From Hermodice carunculata (Eukaryota; Annelida; Polychaeta; Eunicida; Amphinomidae), in NCBI GenBank assembly GCA_964020975.1, contig OZ026619.1, positions 5,973,444-6,037,443 on the forward strand: a DNA stretch of 64,000 bases. The letters are read 5' to 3'. The translations under genes were made by a program, and so were the position numbers. The notes beneath the pieces are model-generated. The model worked only from the letters and a program-made list of their open reading frames with translations. It was not told the origin of the DNA and did no database searches. Positions 21,890 through 53,689 of the stretch are shown one piece after another. How positions within the stretch are numbered: position 1 is the first letter of the stretch; the number at the start of each line of letters is the position of its first letter.

Positions 21890-22789
21890 TACGGTCTATG
21901 CATAAGTTCACCAAGCGGGAAAACCCCGGCAGTTGTCCCATTACGAAAGTGAGGCATACAGGCTGATTTTTTGCTACCAGATGGCGCGCTGTGCACCTTC
22001 TCAAAAGTGGTCATGATAATGCATGATGGGCGACACTAATCTTGTTCATGTCAACATGAACAGAAAAGCAGGAAATGGACCAAATAAAGGAGGTGTATAG
22101 AAGTTTACCATTGTAGATCGTTGGAGAAGGGAGTAAGGAAAGCTTTGATAGTTAGAACGTTGAGTGACAAGGCCAATTATCATGGTAAACCACCACTGAC
22201 TGTTGTGTAGTGGGCTGTACAGTTGATACCAGGAGGAAACGTCAACTGACAAATATCAAAAATAAAAGTGCAGCTTTATTCCTTCCATCAACTGATATTC
22301 CTTTGTCTTTCAAATACTTTTTCAGCCACCATAGATTCTGGGGTTTTTTTTTAAAGAAATCATGGTCCATGTTTCACTCCTCGTTACTTGCTGTATTCAG
22401 TAGCCCTGTAGCCTGTGCGGTAAGACTGAGTGGCGGATTATCATGGTCAACTACCAATGACTGTTATGTAGTGGGCTGTACTGTTGACACCAGGAAGAAA
22501 CGTCAAACTGACAAATATAAAAAATAAAAGTGCCGCTTTATTCCTTCCATCAACTGATATTCCTTTGTCTGTCAAATACTTTTTCAGCCACCATAGATTC
22601 TGGGTTTTTTTTTTAAAGAAATCATGGTCCGTGTTTCACTCCTCGTTACTTGCTGTATTCAATAGCGCTGTAGCCTGTGTGGTGAGACTGAGTGGCCGGC
22701 AAATTACCCAGAAACCTGTGCGGGCCTGGCTCTGACATCGGAATATCCGCTGGGGTTTCCCCACTTGGTGAACTTATGCATAGACCGTA
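21890..22789. mobile_element. TTAA-type DNA transposon (900 bp) with internal THAP-like duplication
   Basis: Inverted ends: TACGGTCTATGCATAAGTTC continuing ACCAAGCGGGAAAACCCC, and its mirror ending GCATAGACCGTA. It is flanked by TTAA (21886-21889) and TTGA (22790-22793), which suggests a TTAA target as in Kolobok or piggyBac. Inside, a segment of about 240 bp is tandemly duplicated (about 22170-22437 and 22438-22690). Each unit reads C.VVGCTVDTR(R/K)KRQ and then, in a shifted frame, a YSFHQL-like string, faintly recalling the start of a THAP zinc finger (C..GC ... FHRFP). Kolobok transposases are known to carry THAP domains. No transposase core is present, so it is non-autonomous. Confidence 0.65.
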
Positions 22790-23002
22790 TTGAAACTGGG
22801 GAGGTCGATGAAGAATGAATACCTAGGTGCTAAGATAAAAGCAACGGGTAAAGGCATTTTCAGGTATCAGGTGGAGAAGATTAAACAGAAAGTGAACCGT
22901 ACAACAGGAATGATTAAAGCTACTGCACTGAACAGTTTCAACAGAGCGTACACAGCAAGGGTATTATGGGATAGAGTTGCAATACCAGGGATGATATAGG
23001 CC

Positions 23003-23452
23003 ACAGACTACAGTTATAAATCCTTCTATTTTTCATATTAGCATTTTTCAGTCTAAAAAATCAGCATTTTGGTATTTTGAAATTCGGTGAACGGCATTTA
23101 ATAGATAAAAATGTCAGAAAAATATGGACAGATTTTTGTCATACAATTCCCAGCTCGTTAATTTGTGATAATTGAAATACGAAACTACACCTGGATGTCA
23201 GCTTTATACAGGTGTATGAACTGTGCTCTTGCCAGGGTCACATCATTGTCCTTCCCCACCATAAAGTTCCCACCTGGCCTGGAAGACAGTGCACCTATAT
23301 GACCACCAATGACGCAACTCTGCACTGCAGCAAACCTGACTTAGCTAACTTTATTTTAACAGAAGCTACAGCATGCTGAAAACACAGTATTTTCACAATT
23401 ACGGACTATCTCCGTTGGGATGCGCAACCAGCCAATCACAACTGTAGTCTGT
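23003..23452. mobile_element. Small TIR element (about 450 bp) inside LINE family 1
   Basis: Perfect 13-bp inverted ends, ACAGACTACAGTT and AACTGTAGTCTGT. The flanks GATATAGGCC and AACCTATATGGC share an imperfect TATA.GGC, compatible with a decayed target duplication of about 8 bp (hAT-like), but this is not secure. The LINE reading resumes right after it (YGLDVISLSEGD). Confidence 0.6.
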
Positions 23453-24401
23453 AACCTATATGGCTTAGATGTAATTTCACTAAGTGAGGGAGATATCCAG
23501 CGAATGGAGAAAGCACAGCATGAGATGGAGAAATGGATACTAGGAGCACCACCATGTACATCAACAGAAGCAATCGTAGGAGAGTTAGGATGGAATAAAA
23601 TCACAGACAGAATTGCCAAAGCAAAGCTTAAGTACTGGGGGTATCTGCAAGCAGTAAATGAAGACAGGTGGTGCAGGAAAGTTCACAATGACATTGTCAA
23701 GGAACAAACAAGATGGGTCAAAGAAATAAATAAGTTGGCAGAGATATATGAATTGAAAGGATATGATGAGGTAGATGAATGGAAAGTGTAGGAAAAAAAA
23801 GTGTGTGTTGGGATGGAGGGAAGGGATCCAGGTTCAAGACTATACTAACTAGGGTCTAGAAGAGGTTCAGTGTTTAGAGGAAGAGGGACGTGTAGCATGG
23901 GTTTTGGGTTTGAAGGGTGGCTTTCTAGGAAGAGGAGGCAGGATAGGCATGAAAAGTGTACAGGACTACCTGGGAGGGTGCTGAGAGAAAAGAAATGAAT
24001 TGATAAGACTTGATAGCGACAAGGTAAATGAGAATTTCAGAGTGCAGGGAGGACAGGGAATGGTGATAGCCCTTATTAAGGGCTCCCATGGGGTTCCCCA
24101 TGGAAAATGCCTCGGCCTTAGAGGCGGGGATAGGGTGTATGAGGGAAGGTTTTTTTTTTGTTGTTTTTGTTTTTTTAAGGGGGGGGGGGGGGCGGGAGAC
24201 TACAAATGATGAGTACAGGGGGATATTTCTAGGACCAGGAGCCCACCACAGCCGTGAGAGAGTGTGTGGTGGGCCCTTTGCCTCGGTTCTGATCCTGGAA
24301 AAGATACCAGCATGAGCTGATTAGAATAACCATGGTTTCCTCCACCTCATCTATTTTTCTTTTCTTTCTCTTACTTTTTCCTAGGCCAGCTGTCACACAG
24401 G

Positions 24402-25560
24402 ACTTCCTGCACAATAGATCACAATCAGTCTTAGTAAATGGCAAATCCTCTTCCCATCTTCCCGTAGAATCAGGTGTCCCCCAAGGTACAGTTCTTGGCC
24501 CTATCCTCTTTCTTATATATATAAACGACCTACCTAACAACATAAAGTCTTCAGTCAGATTATTTGCCGACGACTGTCTCCTGTACAGGAAAATATCCTG
24601 TCAGGAAGACACAAACATTCTACAGCAGGACCTAAACAGACTATCCACTTGGGAAACAACTTGGTTGATGAAATTCCACCCCGCCAAATGTAACATCCTT
24701 AGAGTAACAAGAAAACATAAACCCTTCCTCCATAATTACACCCTACATAACCACACCCTGGAATCTGCTGACAGTGCAAAATACCTCGGAGTTACCATCA
24801 CCTCAAAACTATCTTGGACCCCCCACATAGACAACATCACTTCTAAGTCATACAAAACCCTTGGCCTCCTATGAAGAAACCTAAAAAGAGCCCCAGTTGA
24901 AACCAAATCCTTAGCCTATAAATCCCTAATCAGACCCAACCTAGAATACTGCGCTAGCGTCTGGGACCCACACACTCAAAAAGACACACACAAAATAGAA
25001 ATGGTACAGAGGAGGGCAGCACGGTTTGCAACAAATAGATATCATAACACAAGCAGTGTTGGCAACATGCTGTCCCTCCTACACTGGCCCACCCTACAGG
25101 AACGCAGACATAACATTCGTATGTGATGGTTTATAAAATCATACACCACATCGTTGCTATCCCTCCCTCAAACTACCTCACGCCTAAACCTCGCCTGTCA
25201 AGTACCCAACACCCCCTTACCTTTCTAACCTACCAAACATCCAGAGATTACTACAAGTTCAGCTTTTTCCCGCGTAGCATTATAGAATGGAATAACCTCC
25301 CCCTAACAGTTGTCACAGCCCCAAGCCTGATGGGCTTCCAATCTCAATTGCCAGCCCACCAGGCTCACTCCCTGTAAATTCGACATCTGATTTTAACCGC
25401 CTCACTAACACCTAACACACTTTCTTTTGATTATACACCTGCCTTGTCCAATCACTAACTTTCTCACTAATATTTCTCTCTTTTTTCTAGCAGCCTACAC
25501 GGCCATAATGCTCATGTATGAGCGTCGGCTGAATTTATATGATGATGATGATGATGATGA
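24402..25560 (+). mobile_element. LINE family 2 (CR1/L2-like), 5'-truncated
   Basis: RT C-terminal half: SQSVLVNGKSSSHLPVESGV, PQGTVLGPILFLIYINDLP, catalytic LFADDCLLYRK near 24558-24590, KYLGVTITSKLSWTPHID, then in the next frame LAYKSLIRPNLEYCASVWDP, IEMVQRRAARFATNRYHNTS and SRDYYKFSFFPRSIIEWNNL, ending HQAHSL at 25377. Two breaks of the frame are visible, a stop near 24873 and a shift near 25120. The 3' UTR carries a short hairpin (GCTCATGTATGAGC) and an (ATG)n tail at 25540-25560. It lies inside the 3' UTR of LINE family 1: the host sequence CACACAGGACT is left of it and GCAGAAGCAGAGAGCC right, as in the uninterrupted copy at 20.7 kb. Confidence 0.85.
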
Positions 25561-25610
25561 CCGCCGCGCAGAAGCAGAGAGCCACAGCAATATTATTATA
25601 TTAATCTAAG

Positions 25611-26376
25611 ACTGTTTTTATATGTAAGATTTACTAGCCCCACTCCCTTTTTTTTACCTTAGTTATGTAAACTTTTTAGAATGTGATTATCTTGTATCTT
25701 TTTTACTATATGTATGGACCTGTTTTAGTGTCTAAAATAAAACATAATGATATATCGTATCGTAATGGCAATACACTTGACTTGATTGAAAAGTGCCAGT
25801 TAGAATTCATGTGTGCTGTGTATTAGTCCACCCGTTCTTTGGCATACGGTCCGGGTTTTCAGCAGTGAAACCCTGCATTCAGTTGTGCACTCAAGTGTGA
25901 AAGGTGTACACATGTGCCTTATTTTGTGTGCTGAAAACCCAGAACGCATTCCAAAGAAGCTCCGTATCACTGTATCGTTATTGTATATTTATTTATAGAC
26001 ACACTTGCCATTGCTAAATATGACATTTTCTGTTACAGTCGTGTTTATTGCTTTCATTAAAAAAAAAAGTTCAATACCTTGTAAGTCGCTTCACACACCA
26101 AGAAAATTATGTCCGCCCGACAGGTGCCGGCTCTAGGTTGTAGTTACCAGTCGTCACTGTCACCCTGTTTTTGTGACCGACGACGTCATTTTTAGCGTGA
26201 CCTCAAGGAGAAATGGAGCAGAAACACTGTTATTTTATATATTAACGGCAGTGTTTAAAAATTTTTGTTTTAAAAAAAATATTTAAAACTTTGTTAACTC
26301 AAATTATATCGTGAATTTTGTAAAATGTGAGAAAAATTCCCATCATTCTTTGTCGGGCAATCCCGAAATTTCCAAA
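25611..26376. promoter_or_regulatory. SUGT1: 5' flank of SUGT1 (promoter region inferred)
   Basis: About 770 bp between the LINE tail and the SUGT1 start codon, with no gene of its own. A more mixed-composition stretch with GTGACCGACGACGTCATTTT at 26170-26190 includes a CRE-like TGACGTCA-type core (GACGTCAT). No TATA box is evident near the start. The promoter assignment is by position only. Confidence 0.45.
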
Positions 26377-44187
<17,811 letters not shown>

Positions 44188-44383
44188 GTAAGAGTGCCTG
44201 GGCTGTGTATTTTGATCCTTTGTAGCTCAAAATTATTAAATCATTGTCAATGTGGTCATTGTCTTTGCATTCAATTCTCTCTGTTGGAAAACTTTTTGGT
44301 GAGAATTTATAAAATTAGACTGATCATGACAACATACTGTAGGTCAACAGGTTTGGAGTGGATTAGGTGCTTTAAACACATCC

Positions 44384-44440
44384 TATGCCAAGGAAAGCTG
44401 TTAACTCAGTCTTGCTTTAATAAGGGAATGTTAAGATTAG
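44384..44440. repeat. Half of a family A foldback MITE
   Basis: TATGCCAAGGAAAGCTGTTA, ACTCAGTCTTG and TAAGGGAATGTTAAG: the right arm only, with decay. Confidence 0.55.
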
Positions 44441-44831
44441 GATTGCAAGTTGCTCATGTTATTACAGCAGTGTTCCTGTATATACCTTGACGACTAGTCC
44501 AATGTGGTCAAATTTGTTCAATTTTTATCTACATGGGAAGTTGTCAAAAACCAATTAAGCTAGCAGCCATTCAGCCAATCAGAGACACCTGGTGGTGAAG
44601 CTACCAGACTTTTCCATTTATCACAGTGATTTGTTATGACTGCCAACTTATGCAGTACGTGCTGATTGACTCCCATTTCAAAGATAATAACCGTCTCATA
44701 GATGCTTATGCAAATTTTATTGTTACGATCACTGTGGTCTCTGTCTTCAGAGACCATGCCAGTGAAAGACCATCTATTCAAAATACTCAGCAAAGCAGGG
44801 TTTTTTAGCTGTGCTGACCAAGTTTGCAGAG

Positions 44832-47800
44832 CTTATTATTAATACTTTCTTGAACCTCCGCTTCCGGAGAATAAAATGATACAGCACAGTACATATAAAC
44901 AAATACAGACGATAAATAAAATACAGTCAAGATATCACAGGACTATGTACATATACAAGATTTCACTGATAACAAAAACTTATTCTACTAAAAACACCAC
45001 ATACTAAAATACCTATATCCAGAACCTCGCCGACATAAAATGCAGTGAATTCCTGCTATTAAAGAATTAAAGGACATAGAGACCGAGATACTGTCCTCCC
45101 ACAGAGGTCCGATCGGAGCCGCCTGATACAGGCAACTCCAAAAGGACCCGTGCGGGAGGCAGATCGTAGTGTCAGCAAGAAGCATAAGAATAGAACCAAA
45201 GGTTAAAAAGCCTTAGTCAAGAGTCTCACCAGCTTATATTGCCGGGAGTCCCTGTTATTATAATGGGGAGAGCTAATCAAATAATGAATAGAATCTGAAA
45301 CCCCGTCTCCCACAAGAGCTCCGCCGTAGCTGCCCGGTACAGGCAACCCCATAAGAGCCCGCGTGGGAGACAGATCCATCTTAACAAGTCGATCTATTAA
45401 AGTTCCAGTTGGAGCCCTACCCTCGTTAATAAAACGTGACAAAAAATGAATACAAATATTTCTATATGGTGAGGGAACAGAAAATACTCGTCGGGCAAAT
45501 GAAGTAGTCTCAGAATGTAATACTGCCCGCATGGAACAAATTTTAAGAGCTCTCAGCAAGGCAGAGTGATGTGCCCTCTTATTGATACCAAAAATATGTT
45601 TAATTATGGATGCCTGAGTGGTGTCAAGATCATGCAGATTGTGTTTAGACAGATTTAGGCAATTATTACCATATTTAAGACTAGGAACACCTACACTATT
45701 CCAGAGATATGTCTTTGCACTAGAGTTAAGTCCAGGGTAAGTAACACCAGCCCCAGAGTACCTAAATATAGCTCTCCTTGAACAGGCGCTTCTCTTTAAA
45801 ATATGCTCATCGTAAGTACCATTAGAAGTATATGTAACACCCAAAATTTCAACACTCTTCACAGTATCCAAATAATTTGCTCCAAGTGTCCATCTAGTCT
45901 TATCACCGGGATCAGAAGTATCACCTTTCCCTATAATCATACACTTCGATTTATTATGTCCATACGTAAACCTCCACTGAGTAGCATAAGACCTACAAAT
46001 GTCAATTAGAGTTTGAATACCCTTCACTGTACCAGATAATAGAGTAATGTTGTCCGCATAGGCAAAGCTATTAATTTTTTCTCTGCCTATGCGGACGCCA
46101 CAGTTAACATTACTAAGTTCAATTAACAAATCATTAAGAAATATATTAAATAGGCGAGGGGAGATAACACTACCCTGTCGCGTTCCACGCGTAATACGGA
46201 ATACATCACTCTAAGACTTATGACATTTTATAAGTCCTAATAAATTAGAGTACCATTTATACAAGAATGACCAGCTGGGCTGCTCTATAACACCCCACAG
46301 TTTATAGAACAGCCCGGCATGCCATATCTTGTCAAAGCACTTCTCCGCATCGAGGGCACAGAGATACATGGGAGATTTTGCTTCTTTAAAGTATGAAATA
46401 ACATCATTTTATAATGCACAACAAAAATCAGTACCTCTACCCTCTCTAAATCCAAACTGACTATCAGTAGATATATCAGGAGGCAATAAAAAGTATTCTA
46501 AAAGTTTAGCAAATGTACTACTAACAGTAATGGGTCGATAATTCGTGGGGTCATTTGGATTCAGAGTAGGTTTCTTAAGTGCAGGTATAATAATTCCAAT
46601 TCCCATTGTCTTAGGGACTACACAGTAAGAAATTATATCGGTAAAGAAAGTAGACAAATGATGAATCAGAGGCTCACTCAATCCATATTTCAGATGCTCA
46701 CTACTTATACCATCATACCCAGGGCTACAGTTACTTTCAAGCTGTTTAACAAAAGAGGCAATCATATCATCAGTAACAACTACATCAAATCTATTTTTAG
46801 AACATTCCGATACCTTGTCCTCAACAAATTTAACAATATGGGCTTGTTCACAAGTATAATCACTAGAATCATCTTCATTCATAATAGTACTAAAGTAATT
46901 TGCAAAATCATGAGCAGAGAGAGAAGTATTAAATTTCTTTGTTACTTGTCTATTAATAGAGTTCCAGAAACCTTTCATATTGTTTTCATTATAAAAATCA
47001 TTTACTCGATTAAGGGTAGCAGTAGAACCCAGCTTAATCTTATTACGACACACTCTCCTGAACGTCTTCTTAGCATGTTTCCAAGCACCATAGACTGGCC
47101 AATTAGAGGGGCGGTCATTACTTACCCACATCTTCCACCAAAATCTTTTCTTATCTCTTAATTTGGAGAGCTCGGGGCACCAAAAACTCTTAGGTATATA
47201 TTTCTTATTATTAACACACCCAGCCTCACGTGTGGCTTCATGGATAGCATTACTTAGCTCACTGATATATGTATCAACAGCATGTTGCTTACTCTCGACC
47301 GATCCTTCATACGAGTGCAGATTAAGTGGTTTCAGTTCAAGTAATTTTTCAGAAAGTATACCATTAAAAGCAGCTCTTTTTCCTGGATCTCTCCAATCTG
47401 CACATGGAAAACTGTCAGAAAATGATTCTTTTCTAATGTTACAACTGTTTTGTTTAGGAGTACACTTAACTCTTATCCTTAAACTTACAATCAAATGATC
47501 GCTCACGTTATCAGGATCGTACGGAAGTATCTTACAATCACAAATATTATTCAAGTCATATGAAGGGGTAAAACAATGGTCAATCCATGTATATGAATTA
47601 TTACTATGAGAAAAATATGTAAACTGTACCTTCTGCTTATAAAGGAAATCAGTCACAATCAGATTATTATTCACCAAAAAATCGTACAAAATTCTGCTGT
47701 GCGGAGTGAAACCTTTTGCCTTATACCAGGTTAAACATAACTTATTTTTAAAAGGGAGACATGCATTCCAGTCTCCACAAAATTTCAGCGGAGCCACAGC

Positions 47801-48378
47801 CCCATACTCGTCAATAAAAACTTGTAAGGCATCTAATGTTTCCAAAAATTCAGTAGTCAAATGAGGTTTGGCTCTATCATAATACGGCATATATACTGCA
47901 ACAATAATCTGAACAATATTATGTGACTGGTCCTGGATAGCTGTAGCCACCACACAATCACTATTGACTTTCAGTTCATGAGAACTAAGATGTGAAGGCA
48001 GTTTAGAAATAATTGAAACGCCACCAAAAGGCCTACCGGAATAATCAGCCTCTGCATTACACATGCCCGACTTAGAAAAAATAGAGTAGGACTTGGGGAC
48101 TAAAAATGAATTTAATACACGTTGCATATTGTCCAGATCACCGGGTTTCATCCACGTTTCGGTAAGGCACATTAAGTCACATGTTTGTAGCCGGGACCCA
48201 ATGTAAGAACTCGATTGATAAAAACCTTTGCAGTTAAATGATTCAGTGTTAATACAAGAATATGAATTATCAGTACCATCTTTGGTCCCATTCATGGGCC
48301 TCTCTTTGATCCCTTCTCGTCCTATACTCATCGTCACGGAAGTAGGGTTCGTGGTCGTATGTGTAGTGTTCGTATTCG
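44832..48378 (-). mobile_element. LINE family 3, APE endonuclease plus RT, two stops
   Basis: On the minus strand from the N gap: endonuclease motifs SFNCKGFYQSSSYIGSRLQ, CDLMCLTETWMKPGD, CGDWNACLPFKN (GDWN for GDFN) and DNVSDHLIVSLRI. Then the RT: SPGYDGISSEHLKYGLSEPL, NYRPITVSSTFAKLLE, SQFGFREGRGT, CALDAEKCFDKIWHAGLF, RGTRQGSVISPRLFNIFLND, FAYADNITLLS (third Asp replaced by Asn), and a C-terminal region ending at 45203. Two in-frame stops lie near 46411 and 46213. The 3' end is at about 44832 with an AATAATAAG-like tail. The 5' part runs into the assembly gap. The mutated YADD box and the stops make it inactive. Confidence 0.88.
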
Positions 48379-48578
48379 NNNNNNNNNNNNNNNNNNNNNN
48401 NNNNNNNNNNNNNNNNNNNNNNNNNNNNNNNNNNNNNNNNNNNNNNNNNNNNNNNNNNNNNNNNNNNNNNNNNNNNNNNNNNNNNNNNNNNNNNNNNNNN
48501 NNNNNNNNNNNNNNNNNNNNNNNNNNNNNNNNNNNNNNNNNNNNNNNNNNNNNNNNNNNNNNNNNNNNNNNNNNNNNN
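48379..48578. other. Assembly gap (200 N)
   Basis: A run of exactly 200 N. It interrupts the 5' part of the LINE, and the true length is probably unknown. Continuity of SUGT1 across it cannot be assumed. Confidence 1.
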
Positions 48579-48689
48579 CTGCGATAAATTGCTAAATGAA
48601 ACTTTTTCTGCACAAAACTTCATTTTTGGCCACAAAAACACATTACTTTGAAAATATTCTTTATGTAAATATAATCCACACATCCAATA

Positions 48690-48867
<178 letters not shown>

Positions 48868-48979
48868 TTTTATAGGTCTAAAGGTAAACGCCAAGCCACA
48901 AGGGTTGAGGACCACATTCCTATCGGCGCATAAATTTGCTGTCGCCACCTTAAACACTTTGGAGGCGTTACGAAGACGA

Positions 48980-50080
48980 AACATTGGTCGATAATGCTTC
49001 TTTAGTTATTTGTTTTATTCTTTAAATGACGGGGCGTAAAGACTGTTTCCAACAAGCTGGTTATTATGACTTGGAAGAGAGGCATTGAATACAAAAGAAA
49101 AGGAAGTGAGTGTCAGGAACTGGGGTTCTAGTAGAAACTCTCCTATGCCGTCGGGTTCAGATCGTGCGCTCGATTTTCAAGAACTTAGGCCTTTTGCAAC
49201 ATCCACTGCATAGATTCGAAATATATATAGACTGGCATCGGTACTAGGGCTAAATCACGGAAAAGAAGCGGTCGTCTTGATAAGCGAGGTTCCATTGATT
49301 AGTAAATATTTGTTGATGACTTCACACTTTTTTGTGAGTTGCTAACTGTGACAGTGTCATTTTCGATGATAGGTAGCACAGTTGTTGGAGTTTGGAGCCA
49401 ACATACTGAGGTCCCGCAATTGCTTTTCAGCGCGGAGTCTGCAGACTTTTCATAAGGCATTGACCGTGTGATTGCCTCATGTTTTGCAGAGTTGGAGACG
49501 ACGCTGAATATGATTATTTACTGACGATGTAGAGGGGCGGGGTTCACTTGTGCATTGCTTATATCTCTTCCATGACTGGTCACGCTGTCGAATCCAACAT
49601 TTAATGCCATATGTAATCCATGGTTAATCTTCAGGCAGATACAGTATTTCGTGGAAAGTGATATAATGCTTTCTTGTGTCTGAGGATAGTTTAGACAAAT
49701 GAGAAAGTGAGTCCTCAGCTGAATTGAAAGTGAAAGTCAAGAGGCATTAAATAGTGTATAGTTTCGATCAGCAAAGTAGGCACGTTTATAATCCTTAATG
49801 CTTCGTTTAAAAGAGCAATCAGAGAAACTGGAAATAGGAAAGTGTAGAAAAATCACTGAATGATCAGAACTGGAGGCAGTTAGGAGGATGCTAGAGATAC
49901 ACACATAACTAGGAAATCAGTTAGGAACAGATCTAGAAGTCTATGAGTGCACGCTGTCTCACGTGTTGGACTTTATATTAACTGAACTAAGTTGGTTTGA
50001 GTGAGAAAATCCAATAGACCTTGATCTAATCGCTGCCACTATGTTCAGAGGTTCAGCTACCATTCCATCGACAAAACACT
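48980..50080 (-). mobile_element. Degenerate LINE relic (endonuclease tail and linker)
   Basis: The minus strand reads, in broken frames, SSDHSVIFLHFPISSF (a SDHS endonuclease end) near 49865, FKRSIKDYKRAYF near 49800, and PWITYGIKCWIRQRDQSWKR near 49620, the W(I/M)T..I......RD...KR linker found between endonuclease and RT in jockey/CR1-like LINEs. Many stops. The RT is not seen. Confidence 0.5.
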
Positions 50081-50259
50081 TTTATTGCAGATGAGGCCCT
50101 TACCCTTTCACTGCTTTCACTTACTTGTTTGACATTTTGGTATCTGTAATATTATAAATGTATCATAATTTTTCTACTTTAAAAAAAAAATAAATTGCAC
50201 AAAATTCTTATATGACAGTTTCGAGACATGATAAAAGGTTGTGCATGTCTTATTCTGAG

Positions 50260-51905
<1,646 letters not shown>

Positions 51906-52648
51906 AAGCTAAGCATAATAATACGAAGACAACTAACAGGACACTGAAGAACAACAAATTTAAGGAATTGAACATAACAAAGACAAGACAGATATAGGGG
52001 CACTCATAAAACGAATCTGCCGAGACGGTTATTTCCATCAGGAACTTATGATAAGAATCGGGCTGGTGCTACAATTATATAATGACATCAAATTGAAACC
52101 TTAAGTGTCACCAATATAGTCTCGAACAGCTAGAAATCTCACATGCCGAGAACAGCTATTTTGAGGCACTGTCCAGCAAGTGAAGGTTCCCTTTTTGAAC
52201 CTGTTCTGACATATCCATGGTAGTTGTAAACACTGATTGATTGAAAACAGTCCGTCGTAAAGTGAAAACAAAGGAAACTACTTTCACGATAAAATCAACT
52301 TACAAGCAAGCACACCAGGGGCTAATTACTCTCCTTATCAGATAAATTAGCATAAACAAACTCTTAGAGATACATCATCAACCCTTTTCTCTCAATTCCG
52401 GCTTGGGGCCCAGTCAAGGTTTTAAGCATATAAAATCCGTCATGCTATTTATTCTGATGGATTAAATATCGAGGACAAGAAAAAAAAAATAGAAAATAGA
52501 AGAAATGCAAAACGTATTCAACACCATAACCGCACTCACAATCAGGCGAATCATTAACGGCCCACATGCAGTTGAACATGTAATACAGCGGATTTCTTTC
52601 ACCAATGTAATCAACAGAAGGGACTTCCACTAGGCGTGAAGGATGACT
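51906..52648. other. Noncoding, nothing recognised
   Basis: No gene seen. Confidence 0.45.
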
Positions 52649-52684
52649 ATATATATATATATATATTTATATATAATTGTGACA

Positions 52685-52747
<63 letters not shown>
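52649..52747. repeat. (TA)n microsatellite, left of the Tigger-like element
   Basis: TA array interrupted by TTTATATATAATTGTGACAGGA at 52666-52687. The same interruption recurs right of the transposon (53671-53688), pointing to local duplication of the array. Confidence 0.9.
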
Positions 52748-52750
<3 letters not shown>

Positions 52751-53586
52751 TAAAACCTGTCTATTGCGGACACCTGTGGTTCTGGCAAAAGTGTCCGTAA
52801 TAGACAGGTGTCCACAATAGGCAGGGGCTGAACTTTTGGGATCTCAGAGTTTATTTGCTCTCAGTTTTTGTACATTATGTCCCTGACACTTTACTGAAAT
52901 GCATCTTAACTTGGAATTTTACAGTTTTTATCTTTTAAGGGAAAAATTGTGTGTGTATGGGCTTAGCAGGCTAAAGAAAGTTTGCGTAATTTCTTTTACT
53001 AACAGAAAAGAAACAAACAACAAACATACCACAGGGATATCCTATCCTTTGAGTACAGTATAACTGTATATGCCATTGTTACAAATTGTGATAACTTCAC
53101 ATGAGTCTAAGGGGGTCCTTTGTCTTAGGCTTAATGACTGATCTATAGAGCTTAATTGTTTGATAAGGACAGTGTGAGCAACCTCACTCAACAGGAGCAC
53201 CAGTGCTCAGAGACACCTGGCATGTTCGTTGTGGCATTGCAGCCTAACTGCTTGGCTGAGTGAGCTTATTATGTGTTACAGGCCACTAAACAATGGATTA
53301 ATTAGTCTTTGATTCCAGCTTAACATGCACCGCATTGTTCAGGCATTACAACTTGGAACATCACAAGTTGCAAAAAAAATGCATTGGAATATTTTGTCCG
53401 CAATAGACAGGTTGTTTTTGCATTTGGTACCCCAAAAAGTGTCCGCAATACACAATAGACAGGTGTCCACTGTAGACAGGTATCACCAATATGAAAATGA
53501 CTTAAAAATATTCGGTTCTGGCCAAAACTGTCCGCATTAAGCAGGTGTCCACAGTAGACAGGTGTCCACAAGGACAGGTTTTACTG
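52748..53586. mobile_element. Pogo/Tigger-like element inserted in a TA repeat (839 bp)
   Basis: Inverted ends CAGTAAAACCTGTC and GACAGGTTTTACTG, flanked by TA (52746-52747 and 53587-53588). Next to both ends lie multiple subterminal GTGTCC(G/A)CAATAGACAGGTG repeats in both orientations. The interior (52830-53390) has no transposase ORF. A non-autonomous derivative. Confidence 0.88.
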
Positions 53587-53598
53587 TATATATATATT

Positions 53599-53675
<77 letters not shown>
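53587..53675. repeat. (TA)n microsatellite, right of the Tigger-like element
   Basis: TA runs broken by TTTA every 18-24 bp, continuing the array left of the transposon. Confidence 0.95.
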
Positions 53676-53689
53676 AATTGTGACAGGAG

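Larger units (their letters stand above)
21235..25610 (+). mobile_element. LINE family 1, 5'-truncated copy hosting three later insertions
   Basis: Non-LTR retrotransposon RT region: VSRIVDRLGLLGEIQNGFRT, FMGFLDVRKDYDRVWADALW, the catalytic FFADDVVLMAES near 21687-21722, then EYLGAKIKATG (22819), the thumb, and a C-terminal region ending YDEVDEWKV at 23791. The APE-type endonuclease half is missing. The coding region is cut by a 900-bp TTAA-flanked transposon (21890-22789) and a 450-bp TIR element (about 23003-23452). The 3' UTR is cut by a second LINE (about 24402-25560). There is a frame break near 21590-21630, where the conserved QG.PLSP motif of LINEs would be expected. The tail is GCAGAGAGCCACA plus an ATT-rich end. 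I could not assign the clade with confidence. Confidence 0.8.

Noticed and set aside
46658-47498. Plus-strand ORFs of 111-167 codons
   Set aside because: Antisense of the LINE endonuclease/RT reading frame.
48930-49005. A third hammerhead (ACGAAGACGAAACATTGGTCG)
   Set aside because: GAAAC, a possible short stem III with GTC, and a GCGTTA/TAATGC closing pair exist, but stem II is absent and CUGANGA is reduced to CGAAGA. At most a decayed relic.
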